A stretch of 64,000 nt of DNA from G963677445 sp963677445 (GCA_963677445.2 CAXXGF010000030.1:4197-68196), one strand, 5' to 3'. Counted from the first letter of the stretch, positions 37,101-46,201 are shown. The notes: generated by a model from the letters alone, not told the origin. Made by a program: numbers and translations.

Positions 37101-37331
37101 TCCGCTTATTCCTTTCAGGTTATCCTCAATTTTCAGAATAATTCCCTGTTCTATCTCTTCCGGTGACGCCCCCGGGTAGGATGCCGTTACCATAATCCGT
37201 CCGGGATCAACCTGCGGCACAAGTGTGGAATTGAGGCTTTGCAAACCAAGGATTCCCATCGATATAATCATGATAATTAAAATGTTGGCCGCTACCGGAT
37301 ATTTAATAAAATAACTGATCAATCTTTTCAT
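34194..37331 (-). CDS. RND efflux pump inner-membrane permease (AcrB-like)
   Basis: A 1045-residue proton-driven pump with the RND layout: first helix, first porter loop, a six-helix block, second loop, six more helices. The helix-4 proton-relay motif GMILVIGILVDDGIVISENIYRHYEEG is intact, and the second half has the matching LIALMGVMINDAIVLISRVNDLLREGKNYAAAVIEATVSRFRPIVLTSLTTIAGLMPLI. The acidic pair marks it as an active HAE1/HAE2-type transporter, not the CzcA type. It sits in a three-gene operon with an adaptor (20 bp upstream) and a TolC protein. Confidence 0.93.
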   Translation of the reverse strand: MKRLISYFIKYPVAANILIIMIISMGILGLQSLNSTLVPQVDPGRIMVTASYPGASPEEIEQGIILKIEDNLKGISGIDEITSQSFENSGLVNISLDAGEDADVVLQDVKNAVDGISSFPAGMEPANVKKVEFLAPAVFFAINGDVDLRELKEYAREIEDNLRGIEGISKVELAGFPDEEIEISFREKDLLAYNMTFQEAYNAVKGANIDLTGGTIRGESEELFIRTKQKKYYAEDMRNIVLRSSADGAVVRLSDVASIQDKWEETPNKTLLNGKPSISIIVRHTTREDIIHISNEIKKYVEEFNAGHEVVRAQINYDLSVEIDSMQSILLNNGIMGFFLVLLFLSLFLNYRLSFWVAASIPLSFLGMFLVANFYGLTLNKMSLFGMILVIGILVDDGIVISENIYRHYEEGKSRLQAAVDGAMEVLPAVFSAVLTTVAAFLAFFFIEGVFGQFMVEMAFVVIAALLFSLIEGAFILPAHVAHSKALDKNVKKTKFETAANNWLVNIREKYFQPMLRWSLNHKFLTLLLPVSALIITYGAFYGGIIKSGDSSVRSRDFVQISLEMPSGTPESVTFNHLLRLEDAVWKTADELNAKRNDSLKIVKSVQVNQTASNAGMLRVFLLEGEQRNMRSGDFSNAVRKNAGTIKDAERLNFVQESHFGKPVSVSLQSLDLEELDSARTELKAELNKLTGLKNVVDDYETGMREIEITLKEKAYPLGLTLQDVMNQVRYGFFGLEIQRINRGLDLVKVWVRYDKSDRSSIGKLENMRIRTGDQSAYPLREIANMKYERNLTSINHYNGKRAVRIEADLLNQDVNLSEIKEEINNNILPALKSKYPGIKEIHGGHSREMEKALGSFLEVIPMILILLLVIITFTFRSFLQTTLVFALIPFGLIGIGWGHAIHSYAIDMPSYFGLIALMGVMINDAIVLISRVNDLLREGKNYAAAVIEATVSRFRPIVLTSLTTIAGLMPLIFSGNTHAEMVVPMAISLAYGLIVSTFLTLTILPTLMIATNNLKVYIRYRITGVRPDPREVEQAVIELNAVIE

Positions 37332-37350
37332 GTTTTATAACTGTCTGTAA

Positions 37351-38463
37351 TTAATATTTAACTTTAATCCCTTCAGAAATACCTTTGGTATTTGCTGAAA
37401 TCAGAACACCATCAGATAAACCGCTCGCGATACAAGTTTCTTCTTTTGTCTGTATAATATTTATCCTGCTTTTTTTAACTGAGCTGTCTTTTATTACGTA
37501 AACCTGGTTTTCGTTTATTATCGTTTTTCTTGGTATTTCAAATGCTTTAAAACTCTCATGCGTAAGTATTTTACCTGTAAGGAACAGCCCTTCTCTAAGG
37601 TTCTCCCCTCTGACCGTAATATATGCCATTACAGTCTGGGTATGACTGTTCACTACATCACTTATTCTTGTAACTTTTCCTTCCCAGGTATGGCTGCCCG
37701 CGGCATCCTGTAGAAGGGCTTTATCACCGGTCCTGACAAAATCAATTTCCGGGAGCTTTACTTCAACTTCAACATCATAAACCGAAGGATTAAAATACTC
37801 ACCAACCTTCTGCCCGCTTCTTACTAACGTTCCCGGTTTAATGGCGCTCAGTGAAACAACTCCGTCAAAAGGCGCCACAATCGTATATTTTGCCTGCCGG
37901 GTTTCCAGACTTTTAATAATGTAATATATCTGGTAGATATTCTGACCCGCGATAAAGTATTTTTCCTTTTTTATCGCCGGTTCAGGAAGCGATTTTGTGG
38001 TTTCCTCTATCTTAAATTCATCGAGATATGTTTTCCATCTCTCGTAGCTTTCAGGATAATCATATTTAAGGTCAGGCAGTATTCCTGTTATCAGATTTAA
38101 CAACGAGCTTCTTTGTGAAACAAGACTCATATAGTTTTCATCAGAGTTAATCTTTAAGAGAGTTTCTCCCTTTTTATAAAAAACTCCTTCAAGAAAACTT
38201 TTGCCGGTGTTTTCCAGAATTCCGCTGACTTCTGTGTATATTTCTATCTTTTCCTTCCCGCTCGTTTTTCCCAATACTTCCACTTGCGCGTTTAGAGGAT
38301 GATTTTTTATGGCAATAGTTGAGATTAATAATGTATTATCCTGCCCGGCTTTTCTGGTCGGAGCTTCTTTCATGCTTATAAAAAAAGCGGTAAGAGCTAT
38401 CGTGGATAAAACTATTATTGCTGTTAATCCCCATCCAAGTTTCTTTTTTGCTTTAGCTGTCAT
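37351..38463 (-). CDS. RND periplasmic adaptor (membrane fusion protein)
   Basis: About 370 residues from the ATG at 38463, which gives MTAKAKKKLGWGLTAIIVLSTIALTAFFISM, a signal anchor; a longer frame with a 39-residue extension is less likely. The adaptor has the lipoyl/barrel-sandwich hybrid split by a hairpin (EIYTEVSGILENTGKSFLEGVFYKKGETLLKI and YTIVAPFDGVVSLSAIKPGTLVRSGQKVGEYF) and a beta-barrel plus membrane-proximal domain (VKLPEIDFVRTGDKALLQDA). It links the RND protein to the TolC protein. It is the first gene of the operon and faces the LytS gene. Confidence 0.9.
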   Translation of the reverse strand: MTAKAKKKLGWGLTAIIVLSTIALTAFFISMKEAPTRKAGQDNTLLISTIAIKNHPLNAQVEVLGKTSGKEKIEIYTEVSGILENTGKSFLEGVFYKKGETLLKINSDENYMSLVSQRSSLLNLITGILPDLKYDYPESYERWKTYLDEFKIEETTKSLPEPAIKKEKYFIAGQNIYQIYYIIKSLETRQAKYTIVAPFDGVVSLSAIKPGTLVRSGQKVGEYFNPSVYDVEVEVKLPEIDFVRTGDKALLQDAAGSHTWEGKVTRISDVVNSHTQTVMAYITVRGENLREGLFLTGKILTHESFKAFEIPRKTIINENQVYVIKDSSVKKSRINIIQTKEETCIASGLSDGVLISANTKGISEGIKVKY

Positions 38464-38607
38464 TTTTTTCCGGTTTAATTTATTATTCGCCGTAAAAGTA
38501 AACAGGTTGCCGGCTATTCCGAAATTATTTCGATATACAACCCGGACCATCGATAAACGGTAATAATGCGATGAATTCATTAAAATTAGCGGTCATCGTT
38601 GATGGAG

Positions 38608-38637
38608 GCTGTTTATGTGCAGTTATATGCTGTTTAT
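38608..38637. promoter_or_regulatory. Predicted LytTR-type operator (two direct repeats, 21 bp apart)
   Basis: The 9-mer GCTGTTTAT occurs at 38608-38616 and again at 38629-38637, an exact 21-bp spacing, about two helical turns. LytTR regulators bind paired direct repeats of this spacing with a GTTNAT-type core, and both repeats end in GTTTAT. The site lies in the 259-bp divergent region between the adaptor start at 38463 and lytS at 38723, 145 bp upstream of the adaptor ATG. Binding is inferred. Confidence 0.55.
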
Positions 38638-38722
38638 CGAAAAAAATTGGAAAGTTCAGTCAATTGAGGTTTTATTTGCCGGAAATAACTAACTTTGAAT
38701 TTCAATCAAAATTTGATAAATA

Positions 38723-39784
38723 ATGGAAAAACAGAAATTTATTCCGAAGATTTTCAGCAACCGGCTATTTCAGCATATCGCGTTCTGGTTATTCTTTTTG
38801 TTTCTGGAGTCGCTTCATATATACGATCTTTTCGATAATTACGGTATTCTCATCGCCGTCGGGCTGGCGGCGGGAAGATTGTCCGCGCCCCTTATTATAA
38901 CTTATCTCAATTTAATGATCTATATTCCCCGCATTCTGGAAAAGAAAAATACGCTATTATACCTTGTTGTCCTTATTATTACACTGGTAACTGTTTCGTA
39001 TAGTATTTTTTATCTGCATGAAACATTTTTATCCGCTGAAATATTAAATTTTCCAAAACATGAGGGACCTCCCAAATTCGCCGCGGGTATTTTCGGTCTC
39101 GCTCTTTTACTCACAATTCTCTCTGCCCTGATTCACTTCACTAAAAGCTGGATCAAATTGAAAGACATTGAAATTACTCTGAAAGAGGAAAACCGGCAGA
39201 GGCTTGAAGCTGAATTAAAAACTCTGAAGGCACAAATAAATCCTCATTTCCTTTTTAATTCGCTTAATAATATCTACTCGCTCAGCCTGGATAAATCGGA
39301 CCTTGCTCCAAAGATGATTCTCCGTCTCTCTGATCTGATGAGTTATATTATTTATGAAGCGAGGGATGAAAAAATTTCCATGAAGAAGGAGCTCGAATTT
39401 ATTAAAAATCATGTGGAGCTTGAGGGTCTGAGAGTCCAGAATAAAGTGGAAATAAACTTTTATGCTGATGATTCGCTTGAAAGATATAACATCGCTCCGT
39501 TATTATTCACCCCCTTTATCGAGAACACATTTAAGTATGTTGCCAGATCCCCCGACATAAATCCCTATATAAATATAGAAATAAATGATACAGATGAAGG
39601 GATTTACTTTTTTATTGAAAATTCAAGCGAATCGGAGTTGAAACCCGTGGATAATAAGAAAAATGGGATTGGAATAAAAAATGTGCAAAAACGCCTTGAA
39701 TTGATTTACCCCGGAAAACATGATCTGCAAATTGAAAATAAAGAGAATTATTTTAGAGTAAATCTGAGAATAAAATTGTTATGA
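38723..39784 (+). CDS. LytS/YehU-type sensor histidine kinase
   Basis: A 353-residue membrane kinase with an N-terminal domain of four predicted helices (about 18-140) and a short helical linker. The PF06580 H-box reads ELKTLKAQINPHFLFNSLNNIYSL with phospho-acceptor H175, and the ATP lid region has NKKNGIGIKNVQKRLELIYPG. No extracellular sensor domain is evident, so a membrane-stress or ligand-in-membrane signal is plausible. It overlaps the response regulator by 4 bp (ATGA), so the pair is co-translated. Confidence 0.92.
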   Translation: MEKQKFIPKIFSNRLFQHIAFWLFFLFLESLHIYDLFDNYGILIAVGLAAGRLSAPLIITYLNLMIYIPRILEKKNTLLYLVVLIITLVTVSYSIFYLHETFLSAEILNFPKHEGPPKFAAGIFGLALLLTILSALIHFTKSWIKLKDIEITLKEENRQRLEAELKTLKAQINPHFLFNSLNNIYSLSLDKSDLAPKMILRLSDLMSYIIYEARDEKISMKKELEFIKNHVELEGLRVQNKVEINFYADDSLERYNIAPLLFTPFIENTFKYVARSPDINPYINIEINDTDEGIYFFIENSSESELKPVDNKKNGIGIKNVQKRLELIYPGKHDLQIENKENYFRVNLRIKLL

Positions 39785-40518
39785 AACTGAAATGCCTGAT
39801 AGTGGATGATGAAGAGCTGGCTCAAAGGGTTGTTGAGAAATATATCGCTGATATAGAAGAACTTGAAGTTGTAAAAAAATGCGGCAGCGCTATGGAAGCG
39901 GGAACGGCATTGAGATACCAGAATATAGATTTGATTTTTCTAGATATCAATATGCCAAAAATCAGCGGCCTCAGTTTTCTCCAAAGCCTTAAAAATCCCC
40001 CGATGGTCATAATTACTACTGCCTATAGGGAATACGCCCTTGAAGGATTTGAACTTGATGTAATCGATTATCTGAAAAAGCCCTTCTCTTTTGAGCGTTT
40101 TTATTCCGCGGTCAATAAAGCAATATCAAAGTTCCAGTTGATGGAAAATTCACATGGAAAATACCTGCTCCAGCCTGAAATCCGTCAGCAGATAGATGAA
40201 TCATTCATCTTCATCAAAACAGATAAAGTAACCTGGAAGGTTGATTACAAAGAAATTCTTTATATTGAATCAGAGGGAGATTATGTAAAGATCATTACCG
40301 CCGAAAAGGTTTTAATCGCGCACCAGAGCCTGAAACAGCTTGAGACTATTCTTCCCGAAAGATATTTCCCGCGGGTGCATAAATCATTTATTGTCGCTGT
40401 TAGTAAAATAAGCAGTATTGAGGGAAATATGATTAAGATCGGAAAAACAGTGATACCCCTCGGCAGAAATTACAGAACCTTATTTTTGAAACTGATCGAC
40501 GGTTTTTCGGGAAATTAA
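39781..40518 (+). CDS. LytTR-family response regulator
   Basis: A 245-residue regulator. The receiver domain (1-125) starts CLIVDDEELAQRVVEK with the phospho-acceptor D55 in IFLDINMP; a conserved Lys is in DYLKKPFSF. The C-terminal LytTR DNA-binding domain (about 145-245) includes FIFIKTDKVTWKVDYKEILYIESEGDYVKII, QSLKQLETILPERYFPRVHKSFIV and GKTVIPLGRNYR. Its partner kinase is immediately upstream. Direct repeats in the intergenic region to the efflux operon are good candidates for its target. Confidence 0.94.
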   Translation: MKLKCLIVDDEELAQRVVEKYIADIEELEVVKKCGSAMEAGTALRYQNIDLIFLDINMPKISGLSFLQSLKNPPMVIITTAYREYALEGFELDVIDYLKKPFSFERFYSAVNKAISKFQLMENSHGKYLLQPEIRQQIDESFIFIKTDKVTWKVDYKEILYIESEGDYVKIITAEKVLIAHQSLKQLETILPERYFPRVHKSFIVAVSKISSIEGNMIKIGKTVIPLGRNYRTLFLKLIDGFSGN

Positions 40519-40542
40519 AAACAGTCCCTGAAAAATAATGCA

Positions 40543-40583
40543 GGACAGCCTTTCCGGTTTACCGACCTGAAGAGTGGCTGTCC
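40543..40583 (+). terminator. Hairpin after the LytTR gene
   Basis: GGACAGCC at 40543-40550 pairs with GGCTGTCC at 40576-40583 around a 25-base loop that itself can fold (CGGTTTACCG). There is no T-run after it, and it lies between convergent genes. It is probably a bidirectional stop signal. Confidence 0.5.
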
Positions 40584-40628
40584 CTAAATTAATTACATCA
40601 GATGTCATCTTTTTACGCGATTACCGCA

Positions 40629-43628
40629 TTATTTTTGAAAATACTCAACCAACGCTTTGCAAAATTCATTACGCTGTTTTTCACTAAGAATGGTCTCAAA
40701 TGGGAAACTAAGAGCCGCGACACCCCATTTATCATTATAAAGGCTTCCCGCTGAAAACTCATTATCGGAATAACGCATAAATGAATTACCTCCACAAATG
40801 CCGTCAATAGCGCCGGGAGCTTCCACACGATATAATGAATTTGAATATTCGGTATTAAACAGGATATCTTTTCCGGGTAATATCGGTGAGTCTGCATTAA
40901 ATCTCGCCATTCCTGTTGAGGAGGCATATCTCGCTGTAGGTCTGAATTTTAATTTTGTGACCACAAACTTAATGGCGGTCGTATCCTGTTTGGATACCGG
41001 ATATGAATCAGAGCCAATATAGGAGCCGCTGATGAAAAGATTTCCTCCGCCAATTAAATAGTCTTCCAGTCGCTCCATCATTTCAGGGCTGTATATGGCA
41101 AATTGGAGTCCCCGCGCTGAATCCCCTTCCGGTTTTGGCCAGTGAGTTTTTTTCTCTTCTCCATATATCATATCGAGTAAAAAGTATTTTCCGCTATTTA
41201 TATCGCCCGATTCAAATGATTCATCACTGCAGGATGAAAATGAAACTCCCGCCTCAGCAAAAGATTTACCATGAATATAGGTAAAATCAAATGTATTGCC
41301 GGCGATAATTTTTGTTTCCATATCCGCTTTGGATTCGCCAAAACCTGGAGAATCATTTGATATAAATCCCAATTGTTTCATCATTCCGAATTGTTCCCCG
41401 GTAAATCCAAGATCATATTTATAGGGAACACCATTATCAAGATCGTTGAAAAATCCGGCGATACTTTTATCTTCCAGCGCCTGTGGTGGAGCTATCCTGT
41501 CAAAACCATTGACTATAAGAACATTTTTCGAATCTTCTTCTTCCGAAATAAAAACCGATAATATTTCGGAGGGAAAGCTCTCACCACCATCATTCACGGC
41601 GGTTACCTTATAGCTGAATACTTCTCCTGATGGGACATCATTAATAATGTAGATATTCTTGTCAGTTAAAACGCCATTATCAAAATCCTTATCATCTTTT
41701 CTGGTGTAAACAACATATTTTTGAGCTGCGGCGGTTGGTTCAAGAGGATCATCAACCGGCTTCCATTTAAGAGTTACCTGGTTTTTACCGGTTATCTCAG
41801 CGCTGAAGTGATCTACCGGCAGCGGTTGCACCGCGTATTCGAAATTGTGCTGAACAGATAAAAATTTCAGCATTCCTTTATAAATAGCGCGTCCCACATC
41901 AAATTTAAAACGGGGATCGAGCATAAACTTCATATCAAGAAAATTCTGATGTGAAAGCAGCTCAAGAAGAATTGCCGGAACATTGGGTCTGAAAGCCTCG
42001 CTGTAGTCCGCGTTTCTTAATCCTCTGCGATTCCACACCGGATCATAAAGACCTCTGATATCATCAACAATCTGGGTCTGAATTATATCTGTCAGATCGC
42101 GGCATGCCATTCTTGATATACCATCCGGAAAAACATTCATAGTATCCGCGTCTGGAAGGCTGTATATAGCGAGAGTGCCTATCGTTGTATCATTATAAGA
42201 AATTCCCGCGTCTGTATGGAAGGACATGGAAAGATCAATCGGAATTTTTAATCCCTCCGCTTCTCTCCTTACATTGGGACCGAAAGGAGCGCCTTTCAGA
42301 TAATTGACATATTCTCCCCTTGATCGGTAATCATCGGTATAATCATTATCATTATCCCCGAGATTATAGACAAGAGTGTCGGGCATTCCGGCATATTGAA
42401 GATAATAACGGGCCCCCTCAACAAACTTTGGTCTTCCGCTTGTCTCACCATTTCTTTTTATTATTCCCATTCCGCCGCCAAAACGAACGGCATCCGCTGA
42501 AACAAAACCCTCACTATTGCTTTTATTGCTGAGAGTTACAGCTCCTGTCTGATGTTTCCCCTTTCTGAACTTAAACGTGCCGAGGTATATCCAGGTTTTT
42601 CCACCTATCTGCTGATTGATCTCAAACTCTGTTTTACCTCCTTCATGGTAAACGGTATAAAGAGCGTCAGAAATATTCTTTTCATTCGCTGACCAGGAAA
42701 TATAGACCGCGTAAAAACCATCTTCAGGAATATCGGGTATCCATTCAGCCCTGGCTGTTCCTTCTTTATCAGTTCTGATTTCTCTCGCTGAACCGCTTTC
42801 AAAGGGATTGAAATTTGCCTCATAAGGAACGTCGCCGATAGCAAATCCGGAACCCGCGTCCTGCCACAGATTTTCTGTGGAAGCAGCGACCTCCCTGTAT
42901 TCACCTGAAAATTTTCCAGTTTGTCCATCATTATCAACAACAACCTCGCTGGTCTGAAGGTCTCTTTCACGGGGAACGTAAACATTCGCGCCCGCATTTT
43001 CCAGCATTGGGATAATAAACGGGACAGTTATTGACATCGGAATCAGATCTTCAACTGTTTGGAACAACCTGGGGCGCTGCCATTCCCATCTTTTCGAATT
43101 AAATGAATAGTACCATCCGTGACTATGCCATAAAGCAATATTTTTATCATAAAGACCATTGCTGATCTCATAAGATCTGCTGATATTCCTGACTGCCTGA
43201 AGTGCGCGGTCTTCTTTAATTTTTGTGAGTCTTGAATTATCTGTATCCAGATCTTCACGGTATAAATTGGGAACGAGTTCTTCAACAGGCTGACCCAGGC
43301 AATAGAGGACTAATTTTCTGCCATCAAATTGACCGTTAAAAACCTTTTCCGCCGCGTGATATAACAAAGGTATATCATTTTCCCTGTATGCCCTCGCGGC
43401 AAAATAATCATTGAAATGAATAATTGCCCGATTCCCTGCAGAATCCGGAACATAATCTTTGAAGCCTGACCTGGGAGGAATCTTAAAACCGGGAGACTCC
43501 TCAGTCAGATATTTTACAAATTCATAAAAAGCCGGTTGCTGCCATTCCTCCTCCCCGCCAGGTAACGGAATGGTGCGGCAACCTGAAATAATTAACGTCA
43601 GGAACAGAAAATATTTTATATACTTCAT
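40629..43628 (-). CDS. Lipoprotein amidase with golvesin-like domain and fibronectin type III domain
   Basis: A 999-residue lipoprotein (lipobox LIISGC, Cys17). The N-acetylmuramoyl-L-alanine amidase (amidase 3) fold seems split: an early part with ALWHSHGWYYSFNSKRWEW and TVPFIIPMLENAGANVYVPRERD (about 163-235), then a golvesin/xanthan-lyase-like beta domain (about 285-385, YHEGGKTEFEINQQIGGKTWIYLGTFKFRKGKHQTGAVTLSNKSNSEGFVSADAVRFG), then amidase residues again (SMSFHTDAG and LLELLSHQN near 560). A fibronectin type III segment (about 605-700) and a long unassigned C-terminal domain follow. It should cut peptidoglycan in the periplasm or at the surface. It is downstream of the PGRP amidase gene and adds a second, unrelated amidase fold. 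Confidence 0.75.
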   Translation of the reverse strand: MKYIKYFLFLTLIISGCRTIPLPGGEEEWQQPAFYEFVKYLTEESPGFKIPPRSGFKDYVPDSAGNRAIIHFNDYFAARAYRENDIPLLYHAAEKVFNGQFDGRKLVLYCLGQPVEELVPNLYREDLDTDNSRLTKIKEDRALQAVRNISRSYEISNGLYDKNIALWHSHGWYYSFNSKRWEWQRPRLFQTVEDLIPMSITVPFIIPMLENAGANVYVPRERDLQTSEVVVDNDGQTGKFSGEYREVAASTENLWQDAGSGFAIGDVPYEANFNPFESGSAREIRTDKEGTARAEWIPDIPEDGFYAVYISWSANEKNISDALYTVYHEGGKTEFEINQQIGGKTWIYLGTFKFRKGKHQTGAVTLSNKSNSEGFVSADAVRFGGGMGIIKRNGETSGRPKFVEGARYYLQYAGMPDTLVYNLGDNDNDYTDDYRSRGEYVNYLKGAPFGPNVRREAEGLKIPIDLSMSFHTDAGISYNDTTIGTLAIYSLPDADTMNVFPDGISRMACRDLTDIIQTQIVDDIRGLYDPVWNRRGLRNADYSEAFRPNVPAILLELLSHQNFLDMKFMLDPRFKFDVGRAIYKGMLKFLSVQHNFEYAVQPLPVDHFSAEITGKNQVTLKWKPVDDPLEPTAAAQKYVVYTRKDDKDFDNGVLTDKNIYIINDVPSGEVFSYKVTAVNDGGESFPSEILSVFISEEEDSKNVLIVNGFDRIAPPQALEDKSIAGFFNDLDNGVPYKYDLGFTGEQFGMMKQLGFISNDSPGFGESKADMETKIIAGNTFDFTYIHGKSFAEAGVSFSSCSDESFESGDINSGKYFLLDMIYGEEKKTHWPKPEGDSARGLQFAIYSPEMMERLEDYLIGGGNLFISGSYIGSDSYPVSKQDTTAIKFVVTKLKFRPTARYASSTGMARFNADSPILPGKDILFNTEYSNSLYRVEAPGAIDGICGGNSFMRYSDNEFSAGSLYNDKWGVAALSFPFETILSEKQRNEFCKALVEYFQK

Positions 43629-43654
43629 ACTTCATACCTTAACTGGATAAACTG

Positions 43655-46201
43655 TTATTTCATAAGGATCATTTTTCTCACCTCGCTGAATGTTTCCCCG
43701 CTTCGGGCTTCAGCTTTAACCCGATAGAAATATATTCCGGAAGTCAGAGTATAATCATTGTCAGCAGATGTAAATGATATTTCATGTATCCCCGCTGTAA
43801 GATTTCCATTTGTCAATATGGCCACTCTCCGGCCCGAAATATCAAAAATTTCGATCTTCACATGTGAATCATTTGGCAGATCAAATCTTATTTTTGTCTC
43901 AGGATTAAAAGGATTTGGATAATTCTGATAAATAGCGAAGCTTTCAGGAAGCTGGTCAGAACTATTTAAACCTGTTACACCGGCATCCTTTTGAAGATTA
44001 TCAACCCAGATTTGACCATGATCATCCGCTCCATCTTTATGATTGAGGATAATTTTATTGAGTGTTCCCTGGGCGGGATTCAAACCTGTAGTCGGAATTC
44101 TTATAAATTCCCAGCCATACCAGTCAATATCACCATAAATATATTTATCCTCATCTCCGTTGAATGAGAAAACTATTTCGTTACCGCTCAGGTCACCCCA
44201 CACCCAGAGGCCGAATTCCTCATCATTGCTTAAATAGCCGAATCCACTGTTATGTTCAAGCACGACATAACCATCCGGTTCTGTAAATTTATACTCCAAT
44301 TTACCCGATTTATCACCGGCAAACTTTCTCAGGTTATCAGCTTCAAAAGTGGTTAAAAGAGGATCAATTCCTTCCGATTGTGTTCCTGACGCGGGATCAA
44401 TCCAGTCAGTTTCCGATTCAAACTGATGAAGAAGTGTACCTTCAAGGATATTCTCAGCGCGTGTTTTAAAATGATATTCCTGATCGGTTTCAAATTTATT
44501 ACCATATTTATCCTGGATGCCGGCCATCAGGGTAACAAAATATTCCGAGCCAGGCTCAAGGGCTTTAACAGGGCGGAATACTATACTGGTTATATCATTT
44601 TCTTCAATGATTTCGGCATCGGTAAAATTCACATAATTATTCGTTTCATCATATAAAAATACCCGGCCTATTATTCCATCGACAACTTCATTAAAGTTAA
44701 ATTTCATTCCGGCATGTATGTTAATATCTTCACCCTGTGGAAAATATTCAAAAACTTCCGGGGACGTTACATCCGGTTCTATCGTTGAAAAATGAACTAC
44801 ATAATCCCCTCCCGGATTTCCATCGGCGTCTCCATCGATTGCCGTTCCATAAAGGCTGTTGGCGTTATCTGAGAGAGTGAGTTGATAATCGGTTGAAAAC
44901 TGCCAGTAATCTTCCGGATAAACTTCGAGCCTGTCCCGGTCCTTCCAGTAGAAATTCATCTTCTCACCGGAAGAAATACTCAGCTCTGCTCTTACGGATG
45001 CTGTGTCCATCATCTGGGTAAAGTTTATCACCAGCGGCTTATAAGTCTGAAAATCAGTTTCACCATCTGCGGGTTCTGAATTGATTGAAGGAGCGGTAGA
45101 TGAAAGCACTGTTTTCATATCTTCGGTTAATGAAGGGATAATAGAATAAAACATTGACCCCGGACATGCTGTGGCACAGCCGTTTCTGTGTCCTGTCACA
45201 TTTGCCAGGCTTCCTCCGGTTCCATTATGATAGGTTGATCCGGTCGGATCGATTCCCATTTGGTTACACTTCCATGTGAAAAGCTGGATAAGAGAAGAAA
45301 GAGCGGGATCGGTAGGCAGTACAGATGAGTAAGTCCCCATCACACATGTTCCCATGGTATTGCTGTTTTTTCCGCAATAATGAGCCCCGATGGCATTATC
45401 TTCGCCGGCCCTGCCTTCATAAATAACTCCGAAAGGATCAATAAGGAAATTATAACCGACATCTCCCCATCCGTTGCTGTAGGTATGCAGATGCCAAATA
45501 CTTCTTACGATCGCTGGCCAGTCAGACGCTGAATTCTGCCCGGCGCTGTGATGAATAATCAGGTGTGTAACCGTCGCGTAATTCGGTGACCATCTGGAAT
45601 CCTGTCCGTCGGGACATCCCCATTCGGTCCGGCTGATAACTTCAGGTTTAGGAAAATCATCTGTATTGTTTAAGGAAGGAGTTGTAAATTGATTGTCTGT
45701 GAATCCGGGATAAATAAATTCAACAGATAATTTTTCAATTTGCGTTGAGTAATCAGATCTCTCAGCCTCTATCTTTATTCTGAAATATTTCATCTCAGGA
45801 TCAAGAACTATCAGGCCGCTTGAGTACCCTCCCTGTTTTGGATAAATATCATCATCGTTTTCGACATATATCCAATCCTCAAAATTTTTTCCATCTATTG
45901 AGGCAGATAAGAATAATCCCGATTCCTCGGAATCGCTGTATGAATTCCAGAATAAAGCGGCTCCGATAAACGGCTGATTTTTTTTCTCTGGAATTTTATA
46001 TGATCTGCTGACAAGTTCGGAAGCCTGCCCGGGAATAGTCTGACTTATCACATCCTTTTCAACAATAAAATTTTCATGTAGGGAATTACTGTAAAAGGAT
46101 GGCAAATCGAAATCAATTTTTTCCGACATTATTTTATTACCGCCCAACGCGTACAGATTTATAGTCAGAAAAACAAAAAGTAAAAAAGTTAAAGAACGCA
46201 T
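43655..46201 (-). CDS. PGRP-type N-acetylmuramoyl-L-alanine amidase with T9SS sorting domain
   Basis: An 848-residue exported enzyme. A signal peptide (SLTFLLFVFLTINLYALG) is followed by a beta region, then a peptidoglycan-recognition amidase (about 190-370; THLIIHHSAGQNSASDWPAIVRSIWHLHTYSNGWGDVGYNFLID, ...VTGHRNGCATACPG), with the zinc His residues and the tyrosine-rich groove conserved. Two SbsA Ig-like domains follow (about 375-580; NSEPADGETDFQTYKPLVINFTQMMD and SPEVFEYFPQGEDINIHAGMKFNFNEVVD), then a carbohydrate-binding-like domain. It ends with the T9SS type A domain (QNYPNPFNPETKIRFDLP ... VRKMILMK). It is placed next to PorV, a T9SS accessory type. Confidence 0.88.
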   Translation of the reverse strand: MRSLTFLLFVFLTINLYALGGNKIMSEKIDFDLPSFYSNSLHENFIVEKDVISQTIPGQASELVSRSYKIPEKKNQPFIGAALFWNSYSDSEESGLFLSASIDGKNFEDWIYVENDDDIYPKQGGYSSGLIVLDPEMKYFRIKIEAERSDYSTQIEKLSVEFIYPGFTDNQFTTPSLNNTDDFPKPEVISRTEWGCPDGQDSRWSPNYATVTHLIIHHSAGQNSASDWPAIVRSIWHLHTYSNGWGDVGYNFLIDPFGVIYEGRAGEDNAIGAHYCGKNSNTMGTCVMGTYSSVLPTDPALSSLIQLFTWKCNQMGIDPTGSTYHNGTGGSLANVTGHRNGCATACPGSMFYSIIPSLTEDMKTVLSSTAPSINSEPADGETDFQTYKPLVINFTQMMDTASVRAELSISSGEKMNFYWKDRDRLEVYPEDYWQFSTDYQLTLSDNANSLYGTAIDGDADGNPGGDYVVHFSTIEPDVTSPEVFEYFPQGEDINIHAGMKFNFNEVVDGIIGRVFLYDETNNYVNFTDAEIIEENDITSIVFRPVKALEPGSEYFVTLMAGIQDKYGNKFETDQEYHFKTRAENILEGTLLHQFESETDWIDPASGTQSEGIDPLLTTFEADNLRKFAGDKSGKLEYKFTEPDGYVVLEHNSGFGYLSNDEEFGLWVWGDLSGNEIVFSFNGDEDKYIYGDIDWYGWEFIRIPTTGLNPAQGTLNKIILNHKDGADDHGQIWVDNLQKDAGVTGLNSSDQLPESFAIYQNYPNPFNPETKIRFDLPNDSHVKIEIFDISGRRVAILTNGNLTAGIHEISFTSADNDYTLTSGIYFYRVKAEARSGETFSEVRKMILMK

